From Streptomyces sp. NRRL S-340 (GTDB taxonomy: Bacteria > Actinomycetota > Actinomycetes > Streptomycetales > Streptomycetaceae), in assembly GCF_000720185.1 (NCBI RefSeq), contig NZ_JOIY01000001.1:62001-126000 (forward strand): 64,000 nucleotides of DNA, in the 5' to 3' direction. The notes beneath the pieces are model-generated. The model saw nothing but the letters and a program-made list of their open reading frames with translations, ran no database searches and was not told the DNA's origin. How positions within the stretch are numbered: position 1 is the first letter of the stretch; every line of letters begins with the position of its first letter. Shown piece by piece: positions 1 to 9,536 of the stretch. The position numbers and the translations under genes were made by a program.

Positions 1-1706
1 AGCTTCTTGACTTCCTCGTCCACCAGGGCGGCGACCTCTTCCGAGTAGTCGCGCTGGTGAGCCATCTCACGGCCGAGGAACGGCTCGGTGTTGTCGCCGC
101 CGAACTTGATCGCGCCGAGACGCTCGGTCATGCCGTACTGCGTGACCATCGCGCGGGCCGTGGAAGTGGCCTTCTCGATGTCGTTCGCGGCGCCGGTGGT
201 CGGGTCGTGGAAGACCAGCTCCTCGGCCGCACGGCCGCCGAGCATGTAGGCCAGCTGGTCCAGCATCTCGTTGCGCGTGGTCGAGTACTTGTCCTCGTCC
301 GGCAGGACCATCGTGTAGCCGAGGGCCCGGCCGCGGGACAGGATCGTGATCTTGTGGACCGGGTCGGAGTTCGGCGAGGCCGCCGCGACCAGGGCGTGAC
401 CGCCCTCGTGGTACGCGGTGATCTTCTTCTCCTTGTCCGACATGATCCGGGTCCGCTTCTGCGGGCCCGCGACCACGCGGTCGATCGCCTCGTCCAGCAT
501 CTTGTTGTCGATCAGCTTCTGGTCGCTGCGGGCCGTGAGCAGCGCGGCCTCGTTCAGCACGTTGGAGAGATCGGCGCCGGTGAAGCCGGGGGTGCGGCGG
601 GCGACGGCGGCCAGGTCGACGTCCTTCGCGACCGGCTTGCCCTTCTGGTGGACCTTGAGGATCTCCAGACGGCCCTGCATGTCCGGGCGGTCGACGGCGA
701 TCTGCCGGTCGAAGCGGCCGGGGCGCAGGAGGGCCGGGTCGAGGATGTCGGGCCGGTTGGTGGCGGCGATCAGGATCACGCCGCCCTTGACGTCGAAGCC
801 GTCCATCTCGACGAGCAGCTGGTTCAGCGTCTGCTCGCGCTCGTCGTGACCGCCGCCGAGGCCGGCGCCGCGGTGGCGGCCTACCGCGTCGATCTCGTCG
901 ACGAAGACGATCGCCGGGGCGTTCGCCTTGGCCTGCTCGAACAGGTCACGGACACGGGAGGCACCGACACCGACGAACATCTCGACGAAGTCGGAACCGG
1001 AGATCGAGTAGAACGGGACCCCGGCCTCGCCCGCGACGGCACGCGCCAGCAGGGTCTTGCCGGTGCCGGGCGGGCCGTAGAGCAGCACGCCCTTGGGGAT
1101 CTTCGCCCCCACGGCCTGGAACTTGGCCGGCTCCTGGAGGAACTCCTTGATCTCGTGGAGTTCCTCGACGGCCTCGTCGGCGCCCGCGACGTCCGAGAAC
1201 GTCGTCTTCGGGGTGTCCTTGGTGATGAGCTTGGCCTTGGACTTCCCGAAGTTCATGACCCGGGAGCCGCCGCCCTGCATCTGGTTCATCAGGAACAGGA
1301 AGACGACCACGATGAGGACGAAGGGCAGCAGGGAGAGCAGGACACCGAGGAAGGGGTTCTGCTTGGACGGCGAGACCGTGTAGCCGTCCGGGATCTGCTT
1401 GTGCTGGTACTTGTCCTGCAGCGTGTTGGCGAGGGCTGCGCCCTGGTCGCCGATGTAGCTCGCCTGGATCTTCGAGCTGCCGGAGACCTTCTGGCCGTCC
1501 TTGAGCTCGACCTTGATGGTCTGCTCGTCGCCGGTGGTCAGCTTGGCCTGCTGGACCCGGTTGTCATTGATCGCTGCTACGACCTGGCCTGTGTCCACCG
1601 TCTTGTAGCCGCCGGACGAGCCGACGACCTGCATCAACACGACCACGGCAAGGACGGCCAGCACGATCCACATGACCGGCCCACGGAAGTATCGCTTCAC
1701 GTCCAT
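1..1706 (-). CDS. ftsH: ATP-dependent zinc metalloprotease FtsH (3' part outside window)
   Basis: Membrane-anchored AAA+ protease that degrades misfolded or regulatory membrane and cytosolic proteins. About 568 codons are present; the C-terminus runs off the left edge. The N-terminus ([15 protein letters not shown]) is a membrane segment, followed by an extracytoplasmic part and a second membrane helix near residues 115-135. Walker A (GPPGTGKT) lies near residue 213, Walker B (FVDEID) and the SRH follow, and the zinc motif HEGGH is near residue 434. The start is uncertain: ATG 1706 is favoured by family length, but an AGGAGG lies about 25 bases upstream, and an in-frame ATG at 1742 would add 12 residues. 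It follows hpt on the same strand. Confidence 0.97.
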   Translation of the reverse strand, partial: MDVKRYFRGPVMWIVLAVLAVVVLMQVVGSSGGYKTVDTGQVVAAINDNRVQQAKLTTGDEQTIKVELKDGQKVSGSSKIQASYIGDQGAALANTLQDKYQHKQIPDGYTVSPSKQNPFLGVLLSLLPFVLIVVVFLFLMNQMQGGGSRVMNFGKSKAKLITKDTPKTTFSDVAGADEAVEELHEIKEFLQEPAKFQAVGAKIPKGVLLYGPPGTGKTLLARAVAGEAGVPFYSISGSDFVEMFVGVGASRVRDLFEQAKANAPAIVFVDEIDAVGRHRGAGLGGGHDEREQTLNQLLVEMDGFDVKGGVILIAATNRPDILDPALLRPGRFDRQIAVDRPDMQGRLEILKVHQKGKPVAKDVDLAAVARRTPGFTGADLSNVLNEAALLTARSDQKLIDNKMLDEAIDRVVAGPQKRTRIMSDKEKKITAYHEGGHALVAAASPNSDPVHKITILSRGRALGYTMVLPDEDKYSTTRNEMLDQLAYMLGGRAAEELVFHDPTTGAANDIEKATSTARAMVTQYGMTERLGAIKFGGDNTEPFLGREMAHQRDYSEEVAALVDEEVKK

Positions 1707-1902
1707 CCATACGGAGCGGTGCCGCCCCGTCCCTCCTGCCATAGTGAGTTTGATAAGACAGTTCTTCTGACGGTACCCCAGCATTGTGGCTCGAAGCCGC
1801 ACGGAAGAGCCGGCGTTCCCGTCTGCATGCTCCAACGGCTCCGGGGCCGCAGGGGTTCCCGATCACGGTACGGGCTGCGCCCTTCCGGGTCAGCCGGGGC
1901 GG

Positions 1903-2487
1903 TCAGCCGCCGTAGACGTGGGGGGCGAGCGTACCGACGAACGGGAGGTTGCGGTACTTCTCGGCGTAGTCCAGGCCGTAGCCGACGACGAACTCGTTGG
2001 GGATGTCGAAGCCGACCCACTCCACGTCGATGGCCACCTTCGCGGCGTCGGGCTTGCGCAGAAGGGTGCACACCTTCAGGGAGGCCGGCTCGCGCGAACC
2101 GAGGTTCGACAGCAGCCACGAGAGGGTCAGACCGGAGTCGATGATGTCCTCGACGATCAGGACGTGCCTGCCCTTGATGTCGGTGTCCAGGTCCTTGAGG
2201 ATCCGCACGACACCGGAGGACTGGGTGCCCGCGCCGTAGGACGACACGGCCATCCAGTCCATGGTGAGGGGGGTGGACAGCGCCCGGGCCAGGTCGGCCA
2301 TGACCATGACCGCGCCCTTGAGCACACCGACGATCAGCAGGTCCTTGCCCGCGTACTCCGCGTCGATCTTCGCGGCCAGTTCGGCCAGCTTCGCGTCGAT
2401 CTCTTCCTTGGTGATGAGCACCTGCTGGAGGTCGGCACCCATGTCTTTCGCGTCCACCCGCATCACTTTCGGTCGGTCGTCCCGCAT
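1903..2487 (-). CDS. hpt: hypoxanthine phosphoribosyltransferase
   Basis: Purine salvage enzyme that converts hypoxanthine or guanine plus PRPP to IMP or GMP in the cytosol. The protein has 194 residues, with the PRPP-binding loop [14 protein letters not shown] near residues 105-120 and the C-terminal substrate region [20 protein letters not shown]. Length and motifs are typical of bacterial HPRTs. An internal ATG at 2463 ([12 protein letters not shown]) is preceded by GAAAG and may be the real start; neither candidate has a strong ribosome site. It sits between tilS and ftsH on the same strand, the order commonly found in Gram-positive bacteria. Confidence 0.96.
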   Translation of the reverse strand: MRDDRPKVMRVDAKDMGADLQQVLITKEEIDAKLAELAAKIDAEYAGKDLLIVGVLKGAVMVMADLARALSTPLTMDWMAVSSYGAGTQSSGVVRILKDLDTDIKGRHVLIVEDIIDSGLTLSWLLSNLGSREPASLKVCTLLRKPDAAKVAIDVEWVGFDIPNEFVVGYGLDYAEKYRNLPFVGTLAPHVYGG

Positions 2488-2583
2488 TGACGGCTCACGG
2501 CTGCTCCGGTCCTCCCGGCGGGGGGTCCGGCCGCCGGGAGCCTCCCCGGCGGGGAGACCGGCGCCTCCCCCGGGGGGAAGGTT

Positions 2584-3789
2584 TCAGCCTTGCCGAATCA
2601 CCAGTCTGCCACCCTGGCGCCGGGCGACGACTTTGCCCGGGAGGTTGATGGCCCCCTGACCGCGCCAGCCGGTGATCAGCCGGTCGACCTCCTCGATGTG
2701 GCGGGCGAACAGGGAACCGGCCGGGGCCCCGGCGTCGATGGCGGCGCGGCGCAGCACCCGGCGGCGTACGGCGGGGGGCAGGTCGTGCAGCTTGGCGCAC
2801 TCCAGGCAGCCGGCGTCGTCGCGGGCGGTGGCCTCGGCCTGACCGGCCCAGACGTCCAGGGCGTCGGCGTCGTCGCGGGAGAGCTGGGCGGTGCGGGCCA
2901 GGGCCTCGACGACGCCCTTGCCGAGCGCCTTCTCCAGGGCGGGCAGGCCCTCGTGGCGCAGCCGGGAGCGGGTGTAGGCGGGGTCGGCGTTGTGCGGGTC
3001 GTCCCAGACGGGCAGCGACTGGACCATGCAGGCCTTGCGGGCGGTCTGCCGGTCGATGTGCAGGAAGGGCCGCCGGTAACGGCCGCCGGCCCCCGAGACC
3101 GCGGCCATGCCCGACAGGGAGCGGATGCCGGAGCCGCGGGCGAGGCCGAGCAGCACCGTCTCGGCCTGGTCGTCGCGGGTGTGGCCGAGCAGGACCGCGT
3201 GGGCCCCGTGGCGGTCGGCGGCGGCGTCCAGGGCGGCGTAGCGCGCGTCGCGGGCGGCGGCCTCGGGTCCGCCGTCGCGGCCCACGGTGACGGCGACGGC
3301 GTCGACGGGGTCGAGGCCCAGGTCGCGCAGCCGCTGGGCGACCTCGTCGGCGCGCAGGTCGGAGCCGGGCTGCAGGCCGTGGTCGACGGTGATGCCGCCG
3401 GCGCGGATGCCGAGCTTGGGCGCCTCGAAGGCGAGGGCGGAGGCGAGCGCCATGGAGTCCGCGCCGCCGGAGCAGGCCACGAGGACGAGCGGCGAGGGGC
3501 GTCCGGGGCCGGGCGGGGCGTCGTGCGCGGCGGCGCGCGGACCGCGGGCCGGCGTACGGCTCGGGGTCGGCACGCCGAGCGGGGGGCGCCCGGGCAGCTG
3601 CGCGGGCCGCGGGCCGGGGGCGGTGTGCCGCTCGGGGGCGCCGTACGCCGTCTGCGCGGCGTGCGCGGTCTGGAGTTCGGGGCGGGGCAGCCCGGCGGGG
3701 GGCGGCGCCGGGGTCTGCTCGTCGAGGATGTCGTTCAGGACGCGGCGTACCGCCAGGCGTATCGCCGCGACCGCAGGATGGGGACCCAT
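2584..3789 (-). CDS. tilS: tRNA(Ile)-lysidine synthase TilS
   Basis: PP-loop ATPase that attaches lysine to cytidine 34 of tRNA-Ile(CAU), switching it from Met to Ile decoding. The product has 401 residues. The PP-loop ([12 protein letters not shown]) is near residue 105, followed by [10 protein letters not shown] and [21 protein letters not shown], all TilS signatures. A proline/alanine-rich stretch of about 75 residues separates the N-terminal helix from the PP-loop domain; it looks disordered and is longer than in typical TilS. ATG 3789 has AAGGGA seven bases upstream. It lies 96 bases upstream of hpt. Confidence 0.95.
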   Translation of the reverse strand: MGPHPAVAAIRLAVRRVLNDILDEQTPAPPPAGLPRPELQTAHAAQTAYGAPERHTAPGPRPAQLPGRPPLGVPTPSRTPARGPRAAAHDAPPGPGRPSPLVLVACSGGADSMALASALAFEAPKLGIRAGGITVDHGLQPGSDLRADEVAQRLRDLGLDPVDAVAVTVGRDGGPEAAARDARYAALDAAADRHGAHAVLLGHTRDDQAETVLLGLARGSGIRSLSGMAAVSGAGGRYRRPFLHIDRQTARKACMVQSLPVWDDPHNADPAYTRSRLRHEGLPALEKALGKGVVEALARTAQLSRDDADALDVWAGQAEATARDDAGCLECAKLHDLPPAVRRRVLRRAAIDAGAPAGSLFARHIEEVDRLITGWRGQGAINLPGKVVARRQGGRLVIRQG

Positions 3790-3981
3790 GTCCGGTTCCC
3801 TTCACGGAAGTTTTCGGGGGTGAGCCCGAGATCGGTCACTCAGAGTGCGTCGATGGTGACAGAAACGGGCCGTTCCCCGAGCATTGCACGCCTACCCCTC
3901 GCTCACGGTCCCTCGGACGGGTGATTGGAGGGGCGTTCGCCTGCCGTCGGCCGGATCCGGTTCACCCCGTCCGCGCCGGGT

Positions 3982-5115
3982 TCACGATTCGGCCTTGCGG
4001 TGCACCCGTGCGACCCAGTCCGCCGGTTTGGCGATCTCCGCCTTGGTGGGCAGCGTGTTCGGGGAGGTCCACACACGGTTGAAGCCGTCCATGCCGACCT
4101 GGTCGACGACCGCTCGGACGAACCGCTCCCCGTCACGGTACTGGCGCAGCTTGGCGTCCAGGCCCAGCAGCTTGCGCAGCGCCGAGTCCAGCCGGGAGGC
4201 GCCCTTGGCGCGGCGCTGCTGGAACTTCTCGCGGATCTCCGCCACGGTCGGCACGACCTGGGGGCCCACACCGTCCATCACGTAGTCGGCGTGGCCCTCC
4301 AGGAGGGACATCACGGCGGTGAGCCGGCCGAGGATCTCCCGCTGGGCGGGGGTCTGCACCAGTTCGACGAGGGAGCGCCCGCCGTCGTCCTCCTCGCCCT
4401 CGGGCCGCCCGCCGACGAGCGACTGCGCGGCCTCGCGGATGCGTTCCAGGAAGGCCATGGGGTCGACGTCGGTCTCCGACAGGAAAGACTGGATTTCACC
4501 CTCGAGGTGGTCGCGCAGCCAGGGCACCGCCGTGAACTGCGTGCGGTGGGTCTCCTCGTGCAGGCACACCCACAGGCGGAAGTCGTGCGGCTGTACGTCG
4601 AGTTCGCGTTCGACGTGGACGATGTTCGGGGCGACGAGCAGCAGCCGTCCGCCGCCGTTCGCCCCCGCGGGCAGGTCGCGGGCGGCCGGGGCGAAGGTCT
4701 CGTACTGGCCGAGGACCCGGGAGGCGAGGAACGACAGCAGCATGCCGAGTTCCACGCCGGTGACCTTGCCGCCGACGGCGCCGAGCACCGCGTTGCCGGG
4801 GCCGGTGCCGCGCCGCTCCTGCATCTTGTCCAGCAGGGGCTTGAGCAGTTCCCGGAACCCCGCGACGTTCGCCCGGACCCAGCCCGGGCGGTCGACGACC
4901 AGCACGGGGGTGTCGTGGGTGTCCTCGGTGCCCAGGCGGGTGAAGGCCCGCACGTGCTCCTCGGAGACCTTGGCGTGCCGGCGCAGTTCGGCGACGACGG
5001 CGCGGGCGTCCTCGCGGCTCACCTCGGGGCCCGGCCGGACCAGCCGGGTCGCGGTCGCCACCGCGAGATTCCAGTCGACCATCCCGGGACTTGCGGCACC
5101 ACCGATGCTCGTCAT
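3982..5115 (-). CDS. zinc-dependent metalloprotease-like protein (DUF2342 family)
   Basis: The protein has 377 residues and belongs to the actinobacterial zinc-dependent metalloprotease/DUF2342 family, sometimes labelled coenzyme F420 biosynthesis-associated because of its distribution. The zinc motif CLHEETHRTQF is near residue 185; the middle shows long helices and the C-terminus ends FNRVWTSPNTLPTKAEI. Function and substrate are not established; the motif suggests a peptidase. There is no signal peptide. ATG 5115 has no clear ribosome site (TTGACAC directly precedes it). It lies between dacB and tilS, co-oriented with both. Confidence 0.88.
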   Translation of the reverse strand: MTSIGGAASPGMVDWNLAVATATRLVRPGPEVSREDARAVVAELRRHAKVSEEHVRAFTRLGTEDTHDTPVLVVDRPGWVRANVAGFRELLKPLLDKMQERRGTGPGNAVLGAVGGKVTGVELGMLLSFLASRVLGQYETFAPAARDLPAGANGGGRLLLVAPNIVHVERELDVQPHDFRLWVCLHEETHRTQFTAVPWLRDHLEGEIQSFLSETDVDPMAFLERIREAAQSLVGGRPEGEEDDGGRSLVELVQTPAQREILGRLTAVMSLLEGHADYVMDGVGPQVVPTVAEIREKFQQRRAKGASRLDSALRKLLGLDAKLRQYRDGERFVRAVVDQVGMDGFNRVWTSPNTLPTKAEIAKPADWVARVHRKAES

Positions 5116-5207
5116 GTGTCAACGGTACGTGAGCGCCGCCGCTCGGGGCAGGGCGGCGGCGCGGGGCCCGCGATCCGGGTTCCCGCCGGACCGCGGCGGT
5201 CCCGGCC

Positions 5208-5251
5208 GGACGGCGCCGCGAACCCGGCTGGACGGCGCCGCGAACCCGGCC
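5208..5251. repeat. two 22-bp tandem copies in the dacB-metalloprotease spacer
   Basis: Two adjacent copies of a 22-base unit beginning GGACGGCGCC occupy 5208-5229 and 5230-5251, differing only at the last base. They lie in the non-coding space between the metalloprotease start and the dacB stop. No function is visible; replication slippage in GC-rich DNA is the simplest origin. Confidence 0.7.
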
Positions 5252-5327
5252 GGAGGGGCCGGGGCCGGGCACCGGCCCACCGGCGTCCCGGCCGCCCGGC
5301 GGCGCCTCCCGGGTTCCTGGCCTTCCA

Positions 5328-5401
5328 GGGCGCGTTTCGAAAGTCCCGCCTGCCCCGCGGCCCGCCCTTCGGGCGGACGGCGCCACTTTCGAAACACGCC
5401 C
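5328..5401 (-). terminator. long inverted repeat with nested hairpin abutting the dacB stop
   Basis: Arms 5328-5344 and 5385-5401 (core TTTCGAAA) are 17 bases long and pair fully if one G-U pair is allowed. Between them sits a second hairpin, CCGCCC-TTC-GGGCGG (5362-5376). The right arm touches the dacB stop codon (5401-5403), so transcripts leaving dacB would fold at once. The likely role is termination or mRNA 3'-end protection, but there is no T-tract. Confidence 0.6.
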
Positions 5402-7020
5402 TAGCCGCAGCCGCAGGCCGCGAGGGCCGTCGCCGTGCGGTCCAGGGCCGACTGGGCCGCCTGCGGGTCGGTCGTGCCCTCGGTCAGGAAGGCGAAGGCC
5501 AGCAGGCGCCCGTCGCGGTCGACGGCGGTTCCCGCGAGCGTGTTCACACCGGTGAGCGTGCCCGTCTTGGCGCGGACGATCCCCGCGGCGCCGTCCCGGG
5601 CGTAGCGGTCGGCGAGGGTGCCGGTGAAACCGGCGACCGGCAGCCCGGTGAGGACCGGGCGGAGGCCGGGGCGGGCGGGATCGGCGGCCGTGCGCAGCAG
5701 GGCGGTCAGCAGGTTCGCGGTGAGCCGGTCGGTGCGGTCCAGGCCGCTGCCGTCGTGGAAGGCGGTGCCGGCCAGCGGCAGGCCGAGCCGCTTCAGCCGG
5801 GCGGCGACCGCCCGGGCGCCGCCGGCGAAGTCGGGCCGTTCACCGGTGGCCGCGGCGGTCTGCCGGGCCAGGGCCTCCGCGATGTCGTTGTCGCTGTTGG
5901 TGAGCATGCGTTCGACGACGTCGGACAGCGGCGGGGAGGACACGGTCGCGAGGGTCTGCGAGCGGCCGGTCGCCTTGGAGGGGCCGGGGGCGGTGGTCCG
6001 GACGCCGTGGTCCGCCAGGAAGCGGCCGAAGGCGCGGGCGGCGTCGGCGGCCGGGTCGGCGGCGCGCGGCGCGGGGCCGTGGTCCGAGCCGTCGGTGCGG
6101 GCCTCGTCGGCCGTCAGCGCGCTGACGGGGGCCAGGTTCTCGTTCACGCCGATGGGGTGCAGGCCGGAACCGGCGTACAGGGTGGTGTCGTAGGACAGCG
6201 TGACCCGGTGCAGGCCGCGCGCGGCCAGGGCGGTGGCCGTGGCGTCGGCGAGGGTGCGCAGGCTCGCCGCGCCGCGGGCGTCCTCGCGTGCGGTGAGCGT
6301 GGGGTCGCCGCCGCCGACCAGGACGAGTTCCCCGGTGTCGGGTTCCAGGGCGGCGCGGGTGGTGAAGCGGTGGTCGGGGCCGAGAGCGGACAGGGCGGCG
6401 ACAGCGGTGGCGATCTTGGTGGTGGAGGCGGGGGTGAGACCGTCGCCGCCGTCCTTGCCGTAGATCTGGCGGCCGGTGGTGACGTCGACGACCACGGCGG
6501 AGCGGCGGGCGCCGAGGGCCGGATTCTCCAGGAGGGGGTCCAGGACGCCGGCCAGGGCCGGCGCGCCCGCGGCCGGTTCGACGGTGCCGTCCGTGCCGCC
6601 CAGGCCGACCAGCACGGGGGCGGCGCTGGGCGCGGGCCGGGGAGCGGACGCGGCGACTCCGCCGGACATATCGGAATCACGGCCGTGATCTGCGCCACCC
6701 GCACGCTCCAGGGCGGCGGCCCGATCCCGCTCGGCCGTACGCTGACCGGTGGAGTCCCAGGGACCGGCGGCAGTCACCACCCCGGCGGCCAGCGCCAGCC
6801 CGGCGGTGGCGGCGCCGGCGGTGTACTGCCACGTCCTCTGCCGCCCCGGCCGGTGCCCGGTGGCCTGCGTGAGCCGTGCGACCCACGGCCGTGCGGACCG
6901 CACGGCCCCTGTCAGGCGCGGCTGCGCGGACCGCGCGACCCGTGCCAGACGCGGCCGCGCGGACCGTTCCAGGCGTGCCAGCCGCTTCCTCGCGGCCTGC
7001 CAGCCCCTCAGCTCCGGCAT
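5401..7020 (-). CDS. dacB: D-alanyl-D-alanine carboxypeptidase/endopeptidase, PBP4 (S13) family
   Basis: Peptidoglycan enzyme that trims or cleaves D-Ala-containing cross-links outside the membrane. The product has 539 residues. A basic N-terminal region of about 65 residues is followed by one membrane anchor (about 68-90), so it is probably a type II membrane protein. The three serine-acyl enzyme motifs are present: ASTTK (SxxK), TNSDND (SxN) and RAKTGTLTG (KTG). The start was set at ATG 7020 because AAAGGGG is nine bases upstream; GTG 7026 is also in frame. It is divergent from ppa, with 85 bases between starts. Confidence 0.95.
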   Translation of the reverse strand: MPELRGWQAARKRLARLERSARPRLARVARSAQPRLTGAVRSARPWVARLTQATGHRPGRQRTWQYTAGAATAGLALAAGVVTAAGPWDSTGQRTAERDRAAALERAGGADHGRDSDMSGGVAASAPRPAPSAAPVLVGLGGTDGTVEPAAGAPALAGVLDPLLENPALGARRSAVVVDVTTGRQIYGKDGGDGLTPASTTKIATAVAALSALGPDHRFTTRAALEPDTGELVLVGGGDPTLTAREDARGAASLRTLADATATALAARGLHRVTLSYDTTLYAGSGLHPIGVNENLAPVSALTADEARTDGSDHGPAPRAADPAADAARAFGRFLADHGVRTTAPGPSKATGRSQTLATVSSPPLSDVVERMLTNSDNDIAEALARQTAAATGERPDFAGGARAVAARLKRLGLPLAGTAFHDGSGLDRTDRLTANLLTALLRTAADPARPGLRPVLTGLPVAGFTGTLADRYARDGAAGIVRAKTGTLTGVNTLAGTAVDRDGRLLAFAFLTEGTTDPQAAQSALDRTATALAACGCG

Positions 7021-7105
7021 GACCACCAGCCCCTTTCGCGATCACACACCTGCGTGAGGGACACTTAATCACCAGAACTATGTGCTGATCATGGAGGAGC
7101 CACCG

Positions 7106-7597
7106 GTGGAGTTCGACGTCACGATCGAGATCCCGAAGGGTTCGCGGAACAAGTACGAGGTGGACCACGAGACCGGTCGTATCCGCCTGGACCGTCGACT
7201 CTTCACTTCGACCAGCTACCCGGCCGACTACGGCTTCGTCGAGGACACCCTCGGCGAGGACGGCGACCCGCTGGACGCGCTGGTCATCCTGGACGAGCCG
7301 ACCTTCCCCGGCTGTCTCATCAAGTGCCGGGCGATCGGCATGTTCCGGATGACGGACGAGGCCGGCGGCGACGACAAGCTGCTGTGCGTGCCGGCGTCCG
7401 ACCCGCGTGTGGAGCACCTGCGTGACATCCACCACGTGTCGGAGTTCGACCGCCTGGAGATCCAGCACTTCTTCGAGGTCTACAAGGACCTGGAGCCGGG
7501 CAAGTCGGTCGAGGGCGCCAACTGGGTGGGCCGTGCGGACGCCGAGGCGGAGATCGAGCGCTCCCGCAAGCGCTTCGAGGAGCACGGCGGTCACTGA
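7106..7597 (+). CDS. ppa: inorganic pyrophosphatase
   Basis: Soluble family I pyrophosphatase that hydrolyses PPi from biosynthesis. It has 163 residues from GTG 7106, which is preceded by GGAGGA at 7093-7098; a GTG at 7082 is in frame but lacks a ribosome site. The family signature is complete: [17 protein letters not shown], then the metal-binding [11 protein letters not shown], then the K-rich C-terminal half ([22 protein letters not shown]). The window also encodes a membrane pyrophosphatase at 38.8-41.2 kb, so PPi can be either hydrolysed or used to pump protons. A hairpin ending in TTT follows. Confidence 0.98.
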   Translation: MEFDVTIEIPKGSRNKYEVDHETGRIRLDRRLFTSTSYPADYGFVEDTLGEDGDPLDALVILDEPTFPGCLIKCRAIGMFRMTDEAGGDDKLLCVPASDPRVEHLRDIHHVSEFDRLEIQHFFEVYKDLEPGKSVEGANWVGRADAEAEIERSRKRFEEHGGH

Positions 7598-7613
7598 CCG
7601 CGCGAAGCCCACG

Positions 7614-7646
7614 GGCCGCGTCCACCCCACCGGGTGTGACGCGGCC
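7614..7646 (+). terminator. Rho-independent-type hairpin after ppa
   Basis: GGCCGCGTC (7614-7622) pairs with GACGCGGCC (7638-7646), and TTT follows directly. It starts 17 bases after the ppa stop and separates ppa from the exporter gene downstream. Confidence 0.7.
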
Positions 7647-7717
7647 TTTGGCATGCGGGGGTGGGTACCCGCGCATACTGAGGCTTACGGAAGGTGTCGT
7701 TCAGGGAGCGTTGCCCA

Positions 7718-9514
7718 GTGACGGACGCGGAGGACCGCAAACCGCAGTCGGACGAGGCGAGGAGTGACTACACGTCGCGCGCCACCCCGCCCGCGGACTC
7801 GGCGGTGACGCAGGCGACGCAGGTGATTCCCGTGGTGTCTGTGACGCAGGTGGTTCCTGCGTCGCCGGTGACTCCCGTGACCTCCGGGACCGACAACGAG
7901 TCGTCGACGACGTCCGAGTTCGCCCTCCCGCGGGGGCTCGCGGTGCCCCGTACCGGCAGCGAGTCCGAGACGACGTCCGAGTTCGCCCTCCCGGACGGCC
8001 TGGAGGTGCCCGAGGCGGGCGCCTCGGAGTCCGGGGGATCGGCGTTCAGCCCGCCGAGCACCTACAACGCCCGCGAGGCGCCGTACGCGTTCACCCCGCC
8101 GGGCGGCACCCCTGCGGTCAGCCTGACCAAGGACGCCCCCTGGCAGGACCGGATGCGCACGATGCTGCGCATGTCGGTGACCGAGCGGCCGGCGCTGGAG
8201 TTCGTGCAGAAGACGGAGGAGGGCGGCCCGGCCGTCCCGCGCGTCCTCGACCTGACCCTCCGGATCGGCGAGCTGCTCCTCGCGGGCGGTGAGGGCGCCG
8301 AGGACGTGGAGACGGCGATGTTCGCCGTCTGCCGCTCCTACGGCCTGGACCGCTGCGAGCCGAACGTCACCTTCACGCTGCTGTCGATCTCCTACCAGCC
8401 GTCCCTGGTGGACGACCCGGTGACGGCCTCCCGCGTGGTGCGCCGCCGCGGTACGGACTACACGCGGCTCGCGGCCGTCTTCCAGCTCGTCGACGACCTC
8501 AGCGACCCGGAGACCCACGTCTCCCTCGAGGAGGCCTACCGGCGGCTGGCGGAGATCCGCCGCAACCGCCACCCCTACCCCGGCTGGGCCCTGACCGGGG
8601 CCGCGGGACTGCTCGCGGGCGCCGCCTCCGTGCTCGTCGGCGGTGGTCCGCTGGTGTTCGTGGTGGCCGCGCTCGGCGCGATGCTCGGCGACCGGCTGGC
8701 GTGGCTGTGCGCCGGACGCGGGCTGCCGGAGTTCTACCAGTTCACGGTCGCCGCGATGCCGCCGGCCGCGATCGGCGTCGCGCTCACCGTGGCGGACGTC
8801 GACGTGAAGGCGTCCGCGGTCATCACCGGTGGCCTGTTCGCCCTGCTGCCGGGGCGGGCGCTGGTGGCGGGGGTGCAGGACGGCCTGACCGGCTTCTACA
8901 TCACGGCCTCCGCGCGCCTGCTGGAGGTCATGTACTTCTTCGTCGGCATCGTCACCGGTGTGCTGCTGATCCTGTACTTCGGTGTGAAGCTGGGCGCGCA
9001 GCTCAACCCGGACGCGGCGCTCGTGGGCAGCCAGCGGCCGGTGCTCCAGATCGCCGCCTCGATGCTGCTGTCGCTGACCTTCGCCGTGCTGCTCCAGCAG
9101 GAGCGGTCCACCGTGCTGTGGGTGACGCTCAACGGCGGGGTGGCCTGGGTCGTGTACGGCGCGATGCACAACGTCGGCGACATCTCGCCGGTGGCCTCCA
9201 CAGCAGCGGCGGCGGGCCTGGTGGGGCTGTTCGGGCAGTTGCTCTCCCGCTACCGGTTCGCCTCCGCGCTGCCGTACACGACCGCGGCGATCGGGCCGCT
9301 GCTGCCGGGCTCGGCGACGTACTTCGGTCTGCTGTCGATCGCCCAGAACCACGTCGACAAGGGACTCGTGTCCCTGGCCAAGGCGGTGTCCCTCGCCATG
9401 GCCATCGCCATCGGGGTGAACCTGGGCTCCGAGATCTCCCGGCTGTTCCTGCGGATGCCGGGAGCGGGCAGCGCGGCGGGGCGCCGGGCGGCGAAGCGCA
9501 CCAGGGGCTTCTGA
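7718..9514 (+). CDS. threonine/serine exporter family protein (ThrE-like, DUF1212 + DUF3815)
   Basis: Probable inner-membrane exporter of threonine or serine, similar in layout to ThrE of Corynebacterium. It has 598 residues from GTG 7718, with GGGAG nine bases upstream. The first 150 residues are hydrophilic and contain two near-identical blocks (TTSEFALP). The cytosolic ThrE domain follows (TLRIGELLLAGGEGAEDVETAM, near 175-300), then about ten membrane helices (300-590), ending with a basic tail. Substrate is inferred from family only. It converges with the dedA gene, with 22 bases between stops. Confidence 0.9.
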   Translation: MTDAEDRKPQSDEARSDYTSRATPPADSAVTQATQVIPVVSVTQVVPASPVTPVTSGTDNESSTTSEFALPRGLAVPRTGSESETTSEFALPDGLEVPEAGASESGGSAFSPPSTYNAREAPYAFTPPGGTPAVSLTKDAPWQDRMRTMLRMSVTERPALEFVQKTEEGGPAVPRVLDLTLRIGELLLAGGEGAEDVETAMFAVCRSYGLDRCEPNVTFTLLSISYQPSLVDDPVTASRVVRRRGTDYTRLAAVFQLVDDLSDPETHVSLEEAYRRLAEIRRNRHPYPGWALTGAAGLLAGAASVLVGGGPLVFVVAALGAMLGDRLAWLCAGRGLPEFYQFTVAAMPPAAIGVALTVADVDVKASAVITGGLFALLPGRALVAGVQDGLTGFYITASARLLEVMYFFVGIVTGVLLILYFGVKLGAQLNPDAALVGSQRPVLQIAASMLLSLTFAVLLQQERSTVLWVTLNGGVAWVVYGAMHNVGDISPVASTAAAAGLVGLFGQLLSRYRFASALPYTTAAIGPLLPGSATYFGLLSIAQNHVDKGLVSLAKAVSLAMAIAIGVNLGSEISRLFLRMPGAGSAAGRRAAKRTRGF

Positions 9515-9536
9515 ACCGCCCGGTGCGCGTGCCGTC

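Noticed and set aside
57..2144. 695-codon plus-strand open frame opposite ftsH and hpt
   Set aside because: It is antisense to two genes with complete family motifs and encodes only Arg/Gly/Leu/Val-rich sequence; GC-driven shadow.
3925..7068. 1047-codon plus-strand open frame opposite the metalloprotease and dacB genes
   Set aside because: Antisense to two motif-bearing genes; composition typical of shadow frames.
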